This document shows positions 49,654 to 57,492 of a stretch of 64,000 nucleotides of DNA, piece by piece; position 1 is the first letter of the stretch; each line of letters begins with the position of its first letter. The DNA comes from Thermomicrobiales bacterium. Lineage in GTDB: Bacteria; Chloroflexota; Chloroflexia; Thermomicrobiales; UBA6265. The DNA is taken from positions 1 through 64,000 of the forward strand of contig JAMLHN010000002.1 of NCBI GenBank assembly GCA_023957115.1. The letters run 5' to 3'. Position numbers and translations under genes: made by a program. The notes beneath the pieces were generated by a model that ran no database searches, was not told the DNA's origin, and was given only the letters and a program-made list of their open reading frames with translations.

Positions 49654-50028
49654 TCAATGTCCGGCGGCGACCAATTCTGCCGGTTGCGAGCTGGCTTCTT
49701 CTTCGCAGGCCCAGCGTGCCGACCATTCGGAGATCGCCTCGACCACCCGGCTGAGATCCTGCCCCTTGTCGGTCAGGTGATACTCGATACGAACCGGGGT
49801 TTCCGGGTAGACGACGCGGTTGACGACCCCTTCTGCTTCGAGCTCCTTGAGCCGTTCGGAGAGGAGCCGGTCGCTCAACCCTGGGATGGCGTGTGCAATA
49901 TCGCTGAACCGGGTTTCGCCACTCAGGAGCGCTCGCAAAATTGCTCCCGTCCAGCGCCGGCCAATGAGCTCGACCGATTTGTGAAATTTTGGACAAAAGC
50001 TTTCCGGGAACTGTCCGTCGTTTACCAT
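49654..50028 (-). CDS. HxlR-type winged-helix transcriptional regulator
   Basis: 124 residues. HxlR family: CPKFHKSVELIGRRWTGAILRALLSGETRFSDIAHAIPGLSDRLLSERLKELEAEGVVNRVVYPETPVRIEYHLTDKGQDL. The Cys near the N-terminus (PESFCPKFH) matches the redox or electrophile-sensing cysteine used by HypR/YodB/QorR-like members. These dimers bind inverted repeats and regulate the divergent gene. The perfect inverted repeat at 50100-50126 is the obvious target. Divergent from yceI-like gene 139 bases away. Confidence 0.93.
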   Translation of the reverse strand: MVNDGQFPESFCPKFHKSVELIGRRWTGAILRALLSGETRFSDIAHAIPGLSDRLLSERLKELEAEGVVNRVVYPETPVRIEYHLTDKGQDLSRVVEAISEWSARWACEEEASSQPAELVAAGH

Positions 50029-50059
50029 AGCGAATCTTCTCTAATGCTTCGTAAGCTCC

Positions 50060-50088
50060 TTGACAGTCGTTAGGAGCAGGGGTATAGT
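50060..50088 (+). promoter_or_regulatory. consensus-like promoter driving the YceI gene
   Basis: TTGACA (50060-50065, 6 of 6) is separated by exactly 17 bases from TATAGT (50083-50088, 5 of 6). Transcription would begin near 50095, just before the operator-like repeat, about 70 bases upstream of the YceI start codon. Confidence 0.8.
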
Positions 50089-50099
50089 CGCTGACGAAG

Positions 50100-50126
50100 T
50101 GTAAGTCACAGGATAAGTGACTTACA
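50100..50126. promoter_or_regulatory. 10-bp perfect inverted repeat, likely HxlR operator
   Basis: TGTAAGTCAC (50100-50109) and GTGACTTACA (50117-50126) are perfect complements around a 7-base spacer. Position immediately after the predicted start of transcription is typical for a repressor block. It lies between hxlR and yceI-like genes. Confidence 0.75.
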
Positions 50127-50167
50127 AGTTGCGTTCGATAAGCAAGATCACCGGAGGATGAAAATCG

Positions 50168-50719
50168 ATGAGCAGCACGACTGCGCAGACTGGTACGACA
50201 ACGTATGCGATCGACGCGTCGCATTCGCAAGTGGGATTCTCGGTCAAGCACATGATGTTTTCGACGGTGCGCGGTAATTTCCGGGGTTTCCAAGGGACGA
50301 TCGTTGTCGATCATGCCAATCCAGCCAACTCTTCGGTGAATGTCACGATCGATGCATCGACGATTACGACTGGTGACGAGAAGCGCGACGAGCATCTTCG
50401 CTCGGCTGATTTCTTCGATGCTGCCAACTATCCGACGATTACCTTCAAGAGCACGTCGATCGATTTCAAAGACGCTGAGAAATTCACCATCAATGGTGAG
50501 CTCACCATGCATGGCGTCACCAATGCGGTGAAGATCGAGGCCGAGCAGACTGGTGAGGGGACCAACCCGTGGGGTATCGATGTCGCCGGGTTCGAAGGAT
50601 CCGCCAAGATCAATCGGAAGGACTTCGGCCTCAACTGGAATGCTTCGCTCGAAAAGGGCGGTGTGCTCGTGGGTGAGGAGATCAAGATCAACCTCGAGCT
50701 CGAGGCTGCCAAGCAGTAG
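50168..50719 (+). CDS. YceI family protein
   Basis: 183 residues. YceI lipocalin-like fold that binds isoprenoid quinones or polyprenyl lipids in known members. Visible: YAIDASHSQVGFSVKHMMFSTVRGNFRGFQGTI, DEKRDEHLRSADFFDAANYPTITFKS, GELTMHGVTNAVKIEAE, and GFEGSAKINRKDFGLNWNASLEKGGVLVGEEIKINLELEA. No signal peptide, so it should be cytoplasmic. GGAGG lies 10 bases before the ATG. Probably regulated by the adjacent HxlR gene. Strong terminator follows. Confidence 0.94.
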   Translation: MSSTTAQTGTTTYAIDASHSQVGFSVKHMMFSTVRGNFRGFQGTIVVDHANPANSSVNVTIDASTITTGDEKRDEHLRSADFFDAANYPTITFKSTSIDFKDAEKFTINGELTMHGVTNAVKIEAEQTGEGTNPWGIDVAGFEGSAKINRKDFGLNWNASLEKGGVLVGEEIKINLELEAAKQ

Positions 50720-50745
50720 GCGCACGTTTTCCTGCACGAATCTGA

Positions 50746-50780
50746 GCGGAGCGGGGTCTCACCTCGCTCCGGTTTTCTTT
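50746..50780 (+). terminator. Rho-independent terminator of the YceI gene
   Basis: CGGAGCG (50746-50752) and CGCTCCG (50764-50770) form the stem, extended by GG/CC inside, followed by GTTTTCTTTT. Confidence 0.85.
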
Positions 50781-50869
50781 TACTGGCGAAGCGCAACCAC
50801 GACGGGCGTTGCCCTTACCAGCACGGAGGGGCGCCCTGGCGGGTGGAGGCGCCCTCCAGAACCGCAGGA

Positions 50870-51694
50870 TTAGCTGGGCGTCCGTTCCAAATCCTCGGCC
50901 AGGCGGAGCAGGGGATCGGGGGTGTCGGGGTTCGAGATTGCCTCGATGTAATACTCATTCTGGGCGAACTGCCTGCGCGTCTCCTCCTCCTCGATGAAAT
51001 TTCGTTCGCCTTCCTTGGGTTGCTGCGTCTTGTGTGCGGTGAAGGCGGCGATCTTGCGATCGATGTAGGGTTCCACGTTGACGACCAGATCGAACGCGGC
51101 CAGGGGTTGGCCCATCCGGGCCCAGCGCTCTTCGGACATGCCGGCGAATACCCCCTGATCCTGGCGGGCGAGCTCATGGAAGAACTCGCGCGGGATCGAG
51201 TTGTAATAGAGATGTGGAATCAGCTCCGGGTGGAGACGGGCGAGCTCGACAACCGATTCGTGGGTATGCACGTGATCGGGATGCAGGTATCCGCCTTCTT
51301 CGGAGAACGTGATGACCAGCTCCGGGCGGATCTCTTCGAGTATCGATGCCAGCTTCTTTGCCACCGATGCCGTCGACTGTTGAATGAATGCCTCTGGATG
51401 CTGGTTGGCTTCCGTGCCGAACATGCCGGAATCCCGGAAATCGAGGAAGCGGACCGCGGAAATCCCAAGGATCGCGGCGGCATCCAGCAATTCCTGCTCC
51501 CGCACCGAGGCGAGATTGCCGGGTGTTGCCAGAGACGGGTGCGCAATCTCTCCTTCCTCCCCGCGGGTGGCGGTGATGAGGGTGATGGCCGCGCCCCGGT
51601 CGGCAAACGCCGAGAGCACTCCGCCGATGGTGAACGCCTCATCGTCTGGATGGGCGAATATGGCGACCACTCTGGTTCCGGTCAAATCGAGCAT
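50870..51694 (-). CDS. PIG-L family deacetylase
   Basis: 274 residues. Metal-dependent N-deacetylase of the LmbE/MshB family: AIFAHPDDEAFTIGG (the AHPDDE zinc box), RFLDFRDSGM and the later His in DHVHTHESV. Family members remove acetyl groups from N-acetylglucosamine-containing small molecules such as mycothiol or bacillithiol precursors, teicoplanin-like antibiotics or glycolipid precursors. Here the substrate is unknown. It is on the same strand as the FGGY kinase and 84 bases after that gene's restored stop. Confidence 0.92.
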   Translation of the reverse strand: MLDLTGTRVVAIFAHPDDEAFTIGGVLSAFADRGAAITLITATRGEEGEIAHPSLATPGNLASVREQELLDAAAILGISAVRFLDFRDSGMFGTEANQHPEAFIQQSTASVAKKLASILEEIRPELVITFSEEGGYLHPDHVHTHESVVELARLHPELIPHLYYNSIPREFFHELARQDQGVFAGMSEERWARMGQPLAAFDLVVNVEPYIDRKIAAFTAHKTQQPKEGERNFIEEEETRRQFAQNEYYIEAISNPDTPDPLLRLAEDLERTPS

Positions 51695-51778
51695 GGTTGC
51701 GTATCCCGAGTGCTAGTTAGCCAATAGAGACGATAGGCGAAAGCGTACGAGGTTTTGCCGGGGACGAGCAGGGTTCGA

Positions 51779-52042
51779 TCAGCTCGACGCGTACCACGGC
51801 GATGCCGGCTGCTCGAAGAGTGCCAGCAAGGCATTCTGCCGGGCACGCTCGCTTTGATAGAGACGGTGCCGTTCGGCGTCCGGTCTGGAGCGCGGGGCGT
51901 TTGCGGTTGGATCGTCGAATGCAGGATGGTCGAGACCGAAAGCGCCGACTGGTGGCCCCCTGGCTGCTGATTCCAGCTCCTCATCCAGGGCAACGACGAG
52001 GCGCCCAGCGTATCGGACACGATCTGAGGAGGAGATCGGATT
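51779..52042 (-). pseudogene. out-of-frame C-terminus of the FGGY kinase
   Basis: Read in shifting frames, the minus strand gives ALLKSDLLL, then QIVSDTLGA, then RLVVALDEELESAARG, PDAERHRLYQSERARQNALLALF and a stop at 51779-51781. These are the normal C-terminal FGGY segments. At least three indels between ~52000 and 52060 separate them from the intact N-terminal part. Confidence 0.72.
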
Positions 52043-53290
52043 TCAGCAACGCGGCCCGCTGGCAATGATCTCCGCATCTGCTAAAGCAATCGCGCGTACG
52101 GCGTCGCACGTCTCGGCAAGGCGAAACGCGACCGCCTCGGTTGCGGCTCGCATGACATCGGCGCGGGTGGTTGCCAAGGTCAACCCAGAGATTACTCCAC
52201 GGGCGCGGTCGTTCCAGATCGGCGAACGTTCCCCCGAGAGAAATGGCAGGATCGAGAGACCATGCGCCCCCGGGGCCAGCTCCGCGGCTGCTGAACGGAG
52301 CTCCCCCTCCGGGTCGTCCAGCAGTTCCAGCGTCCAATCGAGCATCAGGCCGCCGTTGCTGATCGCCGCGCCGTAGAGCGCGGTGTTGCGGTCGATGCGG
52401 TAGATCCAGAGATGGTCGTGGAGTGGTGGTCTGCTGCCAAGCGGTGCACGGACGGGCATGCGGGTGGCGCCAGACGACCCCAGCGTCATAGCGATCCGCT
52501 CCTGGCCGGTGCTTCCTGAACCGATTGTCGCGCAGGCGCCGTCACCCAGCGCTGGATACCAGGCCGCTTGCGCAAGCTGTGGCCAGCGTTGCGCGTACGC
52601 CTCGTTCAATCGAACGGGTTCGTCTCGATCGACGATGGGAGGAAGGGTGGCCGGATCGATCCGAAGCAGATCGCCAAAATCCGTGATCCATTTCCCGCTT
52701 TCCAGATCGACCATGCCGGTTCCCGATGCCATGCAGAGCGACATCGCATCCGAATCGAGCCAGGCGCGGGACATGAGTCCCGTGGGGGCGGTCCAAAGAT
52801 GAACCCGAGCGAAGGTTTCAGGATCGGTTTCGCGCAACCACAGCAGCTTGGCGGGCCAGAAGTTCGAATGAAAGACGCAGCCGGAACGAGCACGCCATTC
52901 GTCCTGATCGAGTGCTGCGCGCAGCCGGTCCACCTGTGCGATGGAACGATTGTCACCCCAATAGAAGACGGGGGTTATCGGAGTGCCGGAATCATCTAGC
53001 CCGACCAGGCTGTGCCAGAAACAGGAAACACCGACGGCGGCAACGGGCAGATCGCCGGTTTCGTCGCACGCTTCGTCGATGACGCCCTCGGTCAGCAGAC
53101 GCAACGCGTCGCCGTCGAAGGTCGAGCGGCCATCGAGTCCGGTATCGATCTCGTAGTGCGCCTGGGCGTGCCGGTCCGCGACGGCCATTCCGGTCGCATC
53201 GTAGAGAATTGCGCGCGCCGACGAGGTGCCGATATCGATGGCCAGACAATAGGGTCCGATTCCGATCGTTTCGCTCACAGATGCCGTCAT
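52043..53290 (-). CDS. FGGY family carbohydrate kinase, truncated by frameshifts
   Basis: 415 residues of an FGGY sugar kinase (gluconokinase/xylulokinase-like), about 85 short of normal. Present: phosphate-1 motif CLAIDIGTSSARAILYD, VGVSCFWHSLVGLDDSG, the ISNGGLMLDW and LPFLSGERSPIWNDRARGVISGLTLATTRADVMRAATEAVAFRLAETCDAVR region. The final ATP-binding part after IIASG is missing from this frame and appears in fragments downstream. If the indels are real the product would be inactive. The sugar is unknown; gluconate or a pentulose fits the family. It lies just upstream of the PIG-L gene on the same strand. Confidence 0.85.
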   Translation of the reverse strand: MTASVSETIGIGPYCLAIDIGTSSARAILYDATGMAVADRHAQAHYEIDTGLDGRSTFDGDALRLLTEGVIDEACDETGDLPVAAVGVSCFWHSLVGLDDSGTPITPVFYWGDNRSIAQVDRLRAALDQDEWRARSGCVFHSNFWPAKLLWLRETDPETFARVHLWTAPTGLMSRAWLDSDAMSLCMASGTGMVDLESGKWITDFGDLLRIDPATLPPIVDRDEPVRLNEAYAQRWPQLAQAAWYPALGDGACATIGSGSTGQERIAMTLGSSGATRMPVRAPLGSRPPLHDHLWIYRIDRNTALYGAAISNGGLMLDWTLELLDDPEGELRSAAAELAPGAHGLSILPFLSGERSPIWNDRARGVISGLTLATTRADVMRAATEAVAFRLAETCDAVRAIALADAEIIASGPRC

Positions 53291-53503
53291 ATCAAGCCCG
53301 ATTCCATCGTGCGATCATGCGCCCAGTGTACCGAGGTTGCCGCCTCCTCGGGCTGGAGGCCGGAGAAGATTGGGAAGTCGATGTCTGGGATTCGTCGAGT
53401 TCTGCGCATCGTCGCGGTGTTGCCGGCGACACGCTATGCTCCTTTGAGGGCATACTTACCCGTCTGTGCTTACGAATGATTAGATTGGAAAGCTCTGTCT
53501 CTG

Positions 53504-53917
53504 ATGAAACTCACCGAGAAGCAGCTCGAATTTCTCGAAGAAACGCGCTTTGGGGTGCTCGCGACGATCAATGCCGATGGATCGCCCCAGCAAACGGTGA
53601 TGTGGTACATGCCCGTCGATGGCGACACGATGCTGATGAACACCAGGAAGGGCCGCGTCAAGGACAAGAATCTCGAGCGGGACGGCCGCGTATCGCTCTG
53701 CATCGAGGACGGCCAACGGTATGTCTCCATGCGGGGAACCATCTCGATCGATGACGATCGGCAACGTGGTCAGGAGACCATGCGAGCGATGACCACCCGA
53801 TACGAAGGGGCGGAGACGGCCGAACGGCAGATGACCGAAATGTATAGCTCGCAGCATCGCATCACATTGACGATGACCATCGATCATGTCGATGCCCATG
53901 GCTTCGAGGAAAACTAG
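53504..53917 (+). CDS. F420-dependent PPOX-class (FDOR-B) oxidoreductase
   Basis: 137 residues. Split-barrel flavin/F420 fold like pyridoxamine-5'-phosphate oxidases; similar to the F420-dependent PPOX family (TIGR03618). ETRFGVLATINADGSPQQTVMWY and GRVKDKNLERDGRVSLCIEDGQRYVSMRG are the cofactor pocket. It lies 7 bases upstream of cofD, which supports F420 as its cofactor; in other organisms such enzymes reduce biliverdin or other unsaturated substrates. The substrate is not known. First gene of the F420 run. Confidence 0.88.
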   Translation: MKLTEKQLEFLEETRFGVLATINADGSPQQTVMWYMPVDGDTMLMNTRKGRVKDKNLERDGRVSLCIEDGQRYVSMRGTISIDDDRQRGQETMRAMTTRYEGAETAERQMTEMYSSQHRITLTMTIDHVDAHGFEEN

Positions 53918-53924
53918 CTCCCGT

Positions 53925-54884
53925 ATGGCCCGACGTGTCGTTGCGCTTGCTGGGGGAGTCGGTGGAGCCAAGATGGCCGAGGGGCTGATGCATGCCTCGG
54001 ACGACATCGAGCTCTCGGTCGTTGTCAATACGGCCGACGATTTCGAGCTCTATGGGTTGAGTATCGCTCCCGACCTGGATACGGTCATGTATACCCTGGG
54101 TGGGGTCGCGAACCCCGCAACCGGCTGGGGAATTGCCGGCGATACCCGCAACACCCTCGACGGAATCGGCGCGTACGGCGTTGAAAACTGGTTTCTCCTG
54201 GGCGACCGCGACTTTTCGACCCACATCCTGCGAACGATGTGGCTGAAGGACGGTGCGAGTCTGACCGAGGTGACCCGGCGATTGTCGCAGGGGCTCGGGA
54301 TACCGGCGCGCATCGTCCCAATGTCCGACCAGCCGGTCGCCACCATGGTGCGTACGCCGGAGGGGGAGCTTGCGTTTCAGGATTATTTCGTCCGGCGCCG
54401 TCAGGAAGACGAGGTGACCGGCATTCGGTTCGCCGGTATCGAGCATGCGCGCGCGACCCAGGAAGCGCTTGATGCGATCGAGTCGGCCGACCTGATCGTG
54501 TTCGCACCGTCCAATCCAATCGTGAGCATCGGTCCGTTGCTGGCGGTGGCGGAGCTGCGGGCAGCCCTCTCTGCCACTCGGACGCCAAGGATAGCCGTCA
54601 GTCCGATCGTTGCGGGCAAGGCGCTCAAGGGACCGGCGGACAAGATGCTGGCGACATTGGGACACGAGCCCAGCGCGCTCGGCGTTGCCAGAATTCTCCG
54701 TCCGGTCCTCGACGGTTTTGTGTTGGACCGGCAAGATAGCGACCTGATCCCCGAAATCGAAGAGCTCGGTCTCCCGGCTCGGGCGATGGACACCATCATG
54801 GGCGACCGGGACGACCGCGCGCGACTCGGACGTGAGGTGATCGATTTCGGCTGGTCGTTGCGGACGGATGATTCGGCGGCATGA
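53925..54884 (+). CDS. cofD: CofD: 2-phospho-L-lactate (or enolpyruvyl) transferase of F420 synthesis
   Basis: 319 residues from ATG 53925 (start MARRVVALAGGVGGAKMAEGL), chosen over 53886 because the family begins with the GGVGG motif. It joins the activated phospholactyl or phosphoenolpyruvyl-GDP to Fo to form F420-0 precursor. FVLD, ADDFELYGLSIAPDLDTVMYTLGG and DIAGDTRNT-like GIAGDTRNTLDGIG and NPIVSIGPLLAV are typical. The gene ends at 54884 and overlaps cofC by 4 bases (ATGA), and cofE follows with the same overlap, so the three are translationally coupled. Confidence 0.94.
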   Translation: MARRVVALAGGVGGAKMAEGLMHASDDIELSVVVNTADDFELYGLSIAPDLDTVMYTLGGVANPATGWGIAGDTRNTLDGIGAYGVENWFLLGDRDFSTHILRTMWLKDGASLTEVTRRLSQGLGIPARIVPMSDQPVATMVRTPEGELAFQDYFVRRRQEDEVTGIRFAGIEHARATQEALDAIESADLIVFAPSNPIVSIGPLLAVAELRAALSATRTPRIAVSPIVAGKALKGPADKMLATLGHEPSALGVARILRPVLDGFVLDRQDSDLIPEIEELGLPARAMDTIMGDRDDRARLGREVIDFGWSLRTDDSAA

Positions 54885-55522
54885 GTGCACGTGCGGCGAT
54901 CGTCATCCCGATCAGATCATTGACCGATGGAAAAACCCGGTTGTCACCAGTGCTCGATCCCGCGGCGCGGTCGGCGCTGACCCGGGAAATGCTGGAGCGG
55001 GTTGTCCGCGCCGCGCTTGGGACAGTGTCGCGTGCCGAGGTTGTAGTCATTAGCCCCGATGCCAATGTGCTGGCGGAGGTCGGATGCATCGACCCCTCGA
55101 TTCGGGTGATGCTCCAGGATCCGAATCGACCGGGGCTCAATCCGGCACTCGAACAAGCGGCCGCCGCCGTGCGGGCGGCAGGCGTTTCGACCGTTTTGAT
55201 CCTGCCGGCCGATCTTCCGCTCATTTCCACCGCCGATATCGACAATCTCTTGCGGCGAGACGCCCCGGTGGTCATCGCACCCGACCGGCATCGATCGGGA
55301 ACCAACGCGCTGATGGTGCGTTTGGACGCGTTTGGCGAGCCGTTCGTCTTTCGATTCGGTGAGGGGAGCTATGGCAAGCATCTGGACGAGGCGAGTCAGC
55401 TGGGAGTGGATGCCATGACCGCGGTGTCATTGGGAACCTCGTTCGATCTCGATACGCCGGACGATCTGCGCCAGTTCGAGGAGATGCGGCTTGGCTCGGA
55501 AACTGGACAGGCTGCCCGATGA
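54881..55522 (+). CDS. cofC: CofC: 2-phospho-L-lactate/PEP guanylyltransferase
   Basis: 213 residues. MSARAAIVIPIRSLTDGKTRLSPVLDP, ILPADLPLISTADI and RHRSGTNALMVR are the nucleotide-transferase marks of CofC, which uses GTP to activate 2-phospholactate or PEP for CofD. Overlaps cofD by 4 bases at its start and cofE by 4 at its end. Cytoplasmic. Which substrate it prefers cannot be read reliably from sequence. Confidence 0.94.
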   Translation: MSARAAIVIPIRSLTDGKTRLSPVLDPAARSALTREMLERVVRAALGTVSRAEVVVISPDANVLAEVGCIDPSIRVMLQDPNRPGLNPALEQAAAAVRAAGVSTVLILPADLPLISTADIDNLLRRDAPVVIAPDRHRSGTNALMVRLDAFGEPFVFRFGEGSYGKHLDEASQLGVDAMTAVSLGTSFDLDTPDDLRQFEEMRLGSETGQAAR

Positions 55523-56280
55523 GCGACCCGACCTTGCAGGTTATCGGGCTTCCCCAGCTTCCCGAGATCCATCCGGGTGACGATCTGATCGGCGCGATCG
55601 GCGATTCGATCGCGGCATCCGGACAGGGGGTGCGCGAGGACGACATTCTGATCGTGACCCAAAAGGTTGTCAGCAAGGCCGAGGGGCGATTGGTCGATCT
55701 GCGAACGATCGAACCATCCGCGTTTGCACGCGACTTTGCCGAGCAATGGGGCAAGGACCCCCGGCAGGTCGAGGTCGTTTTGTGCGAATCGAAGCGAATC
55801 GTGCGAATGGACCGGGGGGTATTGATTACCGAAACCCGGCACGGGTTCGTCTGCGCCAATGCCGGGGTCGATGCATCGAATGTCGGACCAGAATCCGTTT
55901 GTCTCCTGCCGGTCGATCCGGATGGATCGGCGCATGCGATCCGGCGGGGGATCGGCGATCGGTTTGGCGTCAAGCCGGGGGTCATCATCTCGGATTCGTT
56001 TGGCCGTCCGTGGCGGGTCGGCATCGTGAATGTCGCCATCGGTGTCGCGGGTCTGGCTCCACTGGCCGATTATCGCGGTCAGTATGATGACGCCGGGTAC
56101 GAGCTCCATGTCACGGTCATAGCGGTCGCCGACGAATTGGCCTGTGCCGCGGAACTGGTGGCGAACAAGCTCGACAAACGCCCCGTGACGTTGATCCGCG
56201 GGTACCGGTCGCCAGTCGAGATGCCTGCCGGTAGTGGGCAGGATCTGGTCATCGACCCGGCGAGGGATATGTTTCGGTAG
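55519..56280 (+). CDS. cofE: CofE: F420-0:gamma-glutamyl ligase
   Basis: 253 residues. LIVTQKVVSKAEGRLVDL, ETRHGFVCANAGVDASN, LLPVDPDGSAHAIRRGI, ISDSFGRPWRVGIVNVAIGVAGLAPLADYRG and ELVANKLDKRPVTLIRG are CofE landmarks. It adds gamma-linked glutamates to F420-0 with GTP and divalent metal. No FbiB-like nitroreductase domain follows; the protein has only the ligase domain, as in archaea and many Chloroflexota. Coupled to cofC by a 4-base overlap. Confidence 0.95.
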   Translation: MSDPTLQVIGLPQLPEIHPGDDLIGAIGDSIAASGQGVREDDILIVTQKVVSKAEGRLVDLRTIEPSAFARDFAEQWGKDPRQVEVVLCESKRIVRMDRGVLITETRHGFVCANAGVDASNVGPESVCLLPVDPDGSAHAIRRGIGDRFGVKPGVIISDSFGRPWRVGIVNVAIGVAGLAPLADYRGQYDDAGYELHVTVIAVADELACAAELVANKLDKRPVTLIRGYRSPVEMPAGSGQDLVIDPARDMFR

Positions 56281-56289
56281 TGCAGCGGA

Positions 56290-56396
56290 ATTAGGAGTTA
56301 GGATTTAGGAGTGACGACTACGAAGGCGTGCCGTCCAATTTGGGCGTGCAGGCCAATGTCCCATGTCCTAACTCCCAACTCCTAATTTCTAACTCC
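56290..56396. repeat. facing heptamer arrays (TTAGGAG and CCTAACT types)
   Basis: TTAGGAG, TTAGGAT, TTAGGAG at 56291-56311 face CCTAACT, CCCAACT, CCTAATT, TCTAACT at 56367-56394. The arms could form a large stem between cofE and the LLM oxidoreductase gene; no gene lies inside. Confidence 0.75.
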
Positions 56397-56415
56397 CTGA
56401 CGGGAAGGAGATTCG

Positions 56416-57405
56416 ATGAGCATCGTTGGATACGCGGCGAGTTTTGAGCAGTTCCACCCGACGGATCTGCTGAACTGGTCGAAGCTGGCCGAGGACAAGG
56501 GCTTCGGCGCGATCATGGCGTCAGACCACTTTCATCCCTGGGTGCCGTCGCAAGGGCATTCGGCGTTCGTCTGGTCGTGGATGGGGGCGCTCGGGGTCGA
56601 GACCAGCCTGAAATTCGGGACCGGCGTGACCCCACCGGGATATCGCTACCATCCGGCGATTCTGGCGCAGGCAGCGTGTACGCTCGAAGCCATGTTCCCC
56701 GGACGGTTCTTTCTCGGTCTCGGCGCCGGGGAGGCGCTCAACGAGCACATCACCGGCGAATACTGGCCCGAGGCGCCGGTGCGCTTGACCCGGTTGGCCG
56801 AGTCGATCGAGATCATCCAGAAGCTCTTCACGGGCAAGGTGGTCAAATACAAATCCGAGCATTTCAATGTCGAGAGCGCGCGCATCTACACGTTGCCCGA
56901 TAACCCGCCGCCCATCTACATTGCGACCGCGGGGCCCATTCAGGCATACCGCACCGGTAAGATGACCGACGGTCTGATTCTGGTCGGCGCGGCGGACGAA
57001 AAGCTGAAGATGCTGATGGAGCGGTTCGAGAAGGGCGCGATCGAAGCCGGCAAGGATCCCAGCACCATGCCGAAGATGATTCAGGTCAAGGTCTCGCTCG
57101 CGGATACCGACCAGGACGCTATCGACCAGGCGGTCAAGGACTGGCCGAACGGTGGTATGGCGTTCCCCAAGGGGGACATTCGCAACCCCGAGGATTTCGA
57201 GATCATGGCCAAAATGGTCGAAGGGAAGCATTTCAAGAACCGTGTGCTGACGACCGCCGATCTCGACAAGCACATCGAGTACCTGCAGCATTTCATCGAT
57301 CTCGGATTCGACGAGGTCTACGTCCACAACGTCAATCGGAATCAGGAGGCTTTCATCACGACCTACGGTGAGAAGGTGATTCCGAATTTGAAGTGGGGCA
57401 AGTAG
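56416..57405 (+). CDS. F420-dependent LLM-class oxidoreductase (G6PD-like, TIGR03557 type)
   Basis: 329 residues. Luciferase-like TIM barrel of the F420-dependent glucose-6-phosphate dehydrogenase family: ASDHFHPWVPSQGHSAFVWSWMGALG, FGTGVTPPGYRYHPAILAQAACTLEAMFPGRFFLGLGAGEALNEHI, and YIATAGPIQAYRTG. GGAAGGAGATTCG precedes the ATG. It likely reduces F420 with a hydroxyl substrate or uses F420H2 as donor; the substrate is not certain. Follows the cof genes on the same strand and fits a shared cofactor. Confidence 0.9.
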   Translation: MSIVGYAASFEQFHPTDLLNWSKLAEDKGFGAIMASDHFHPWVPSQGHSAFVWSWMGALGVETSLKFGTGVTPPGYRYHPAILAQAACTLEAMFPGRFFLGLGAGEALNEHITGEYWPEAPVRLTRLAESIEIIQKLFTGKVVKYKSEHFNVESARIYTLPDNPPPIYIATAGPIQAYRTGKMTDGLILVGAADEKLKMLMERFEKGAIEAGKDPSTMPKMIQVKVSLADTDQDAIDQAVKDWPNGGMAFPKGDIRNPEDFEIMAKMVEGKHFKNRVLTTADLDKHIEYLQHFIDLGFDEVYVHNVNRNQEAFITTYGEKVIPNLKWGK

Positions 57406-57407
57406 GA

Positions 57408-57436
57408 GCAGGCAGCACGCGGCACGCAGCAGGCAG
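57408..57436. repeat. GCAGGCA heptamer array
   Basis: GCAGGCA, GCACGCG, GCACGCA, GCAGGCA without gaps, directly after the LLM gene stop. Confidence 0.6.
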
Positions 57437-57440
57437 TCGA

Positions 57441-57472
57441 GAACGAGGTGGGGCCCTTACCCCGCCTCGTTC
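57441..57472. terminator. bidirectional hairpin terminator
   Basis: GAACGAGGtGGGG (57441-57453) and CCCCgCCTCGTTC (57460-57472) pair around CCCTTA with one mismatch. TTCTGTATT follows on plus. It separates convergent LLM and DinB genes. Confidence 0.75.
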
Positions 57473-57492
57473 TTCTGTATTCAGGGGTTCCT

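Noticed and set aside
6797-57436. CRISPR arrays
   Set aside because: Short arrays have a 7-base unit without spacers of constant length and no cas genes are present.
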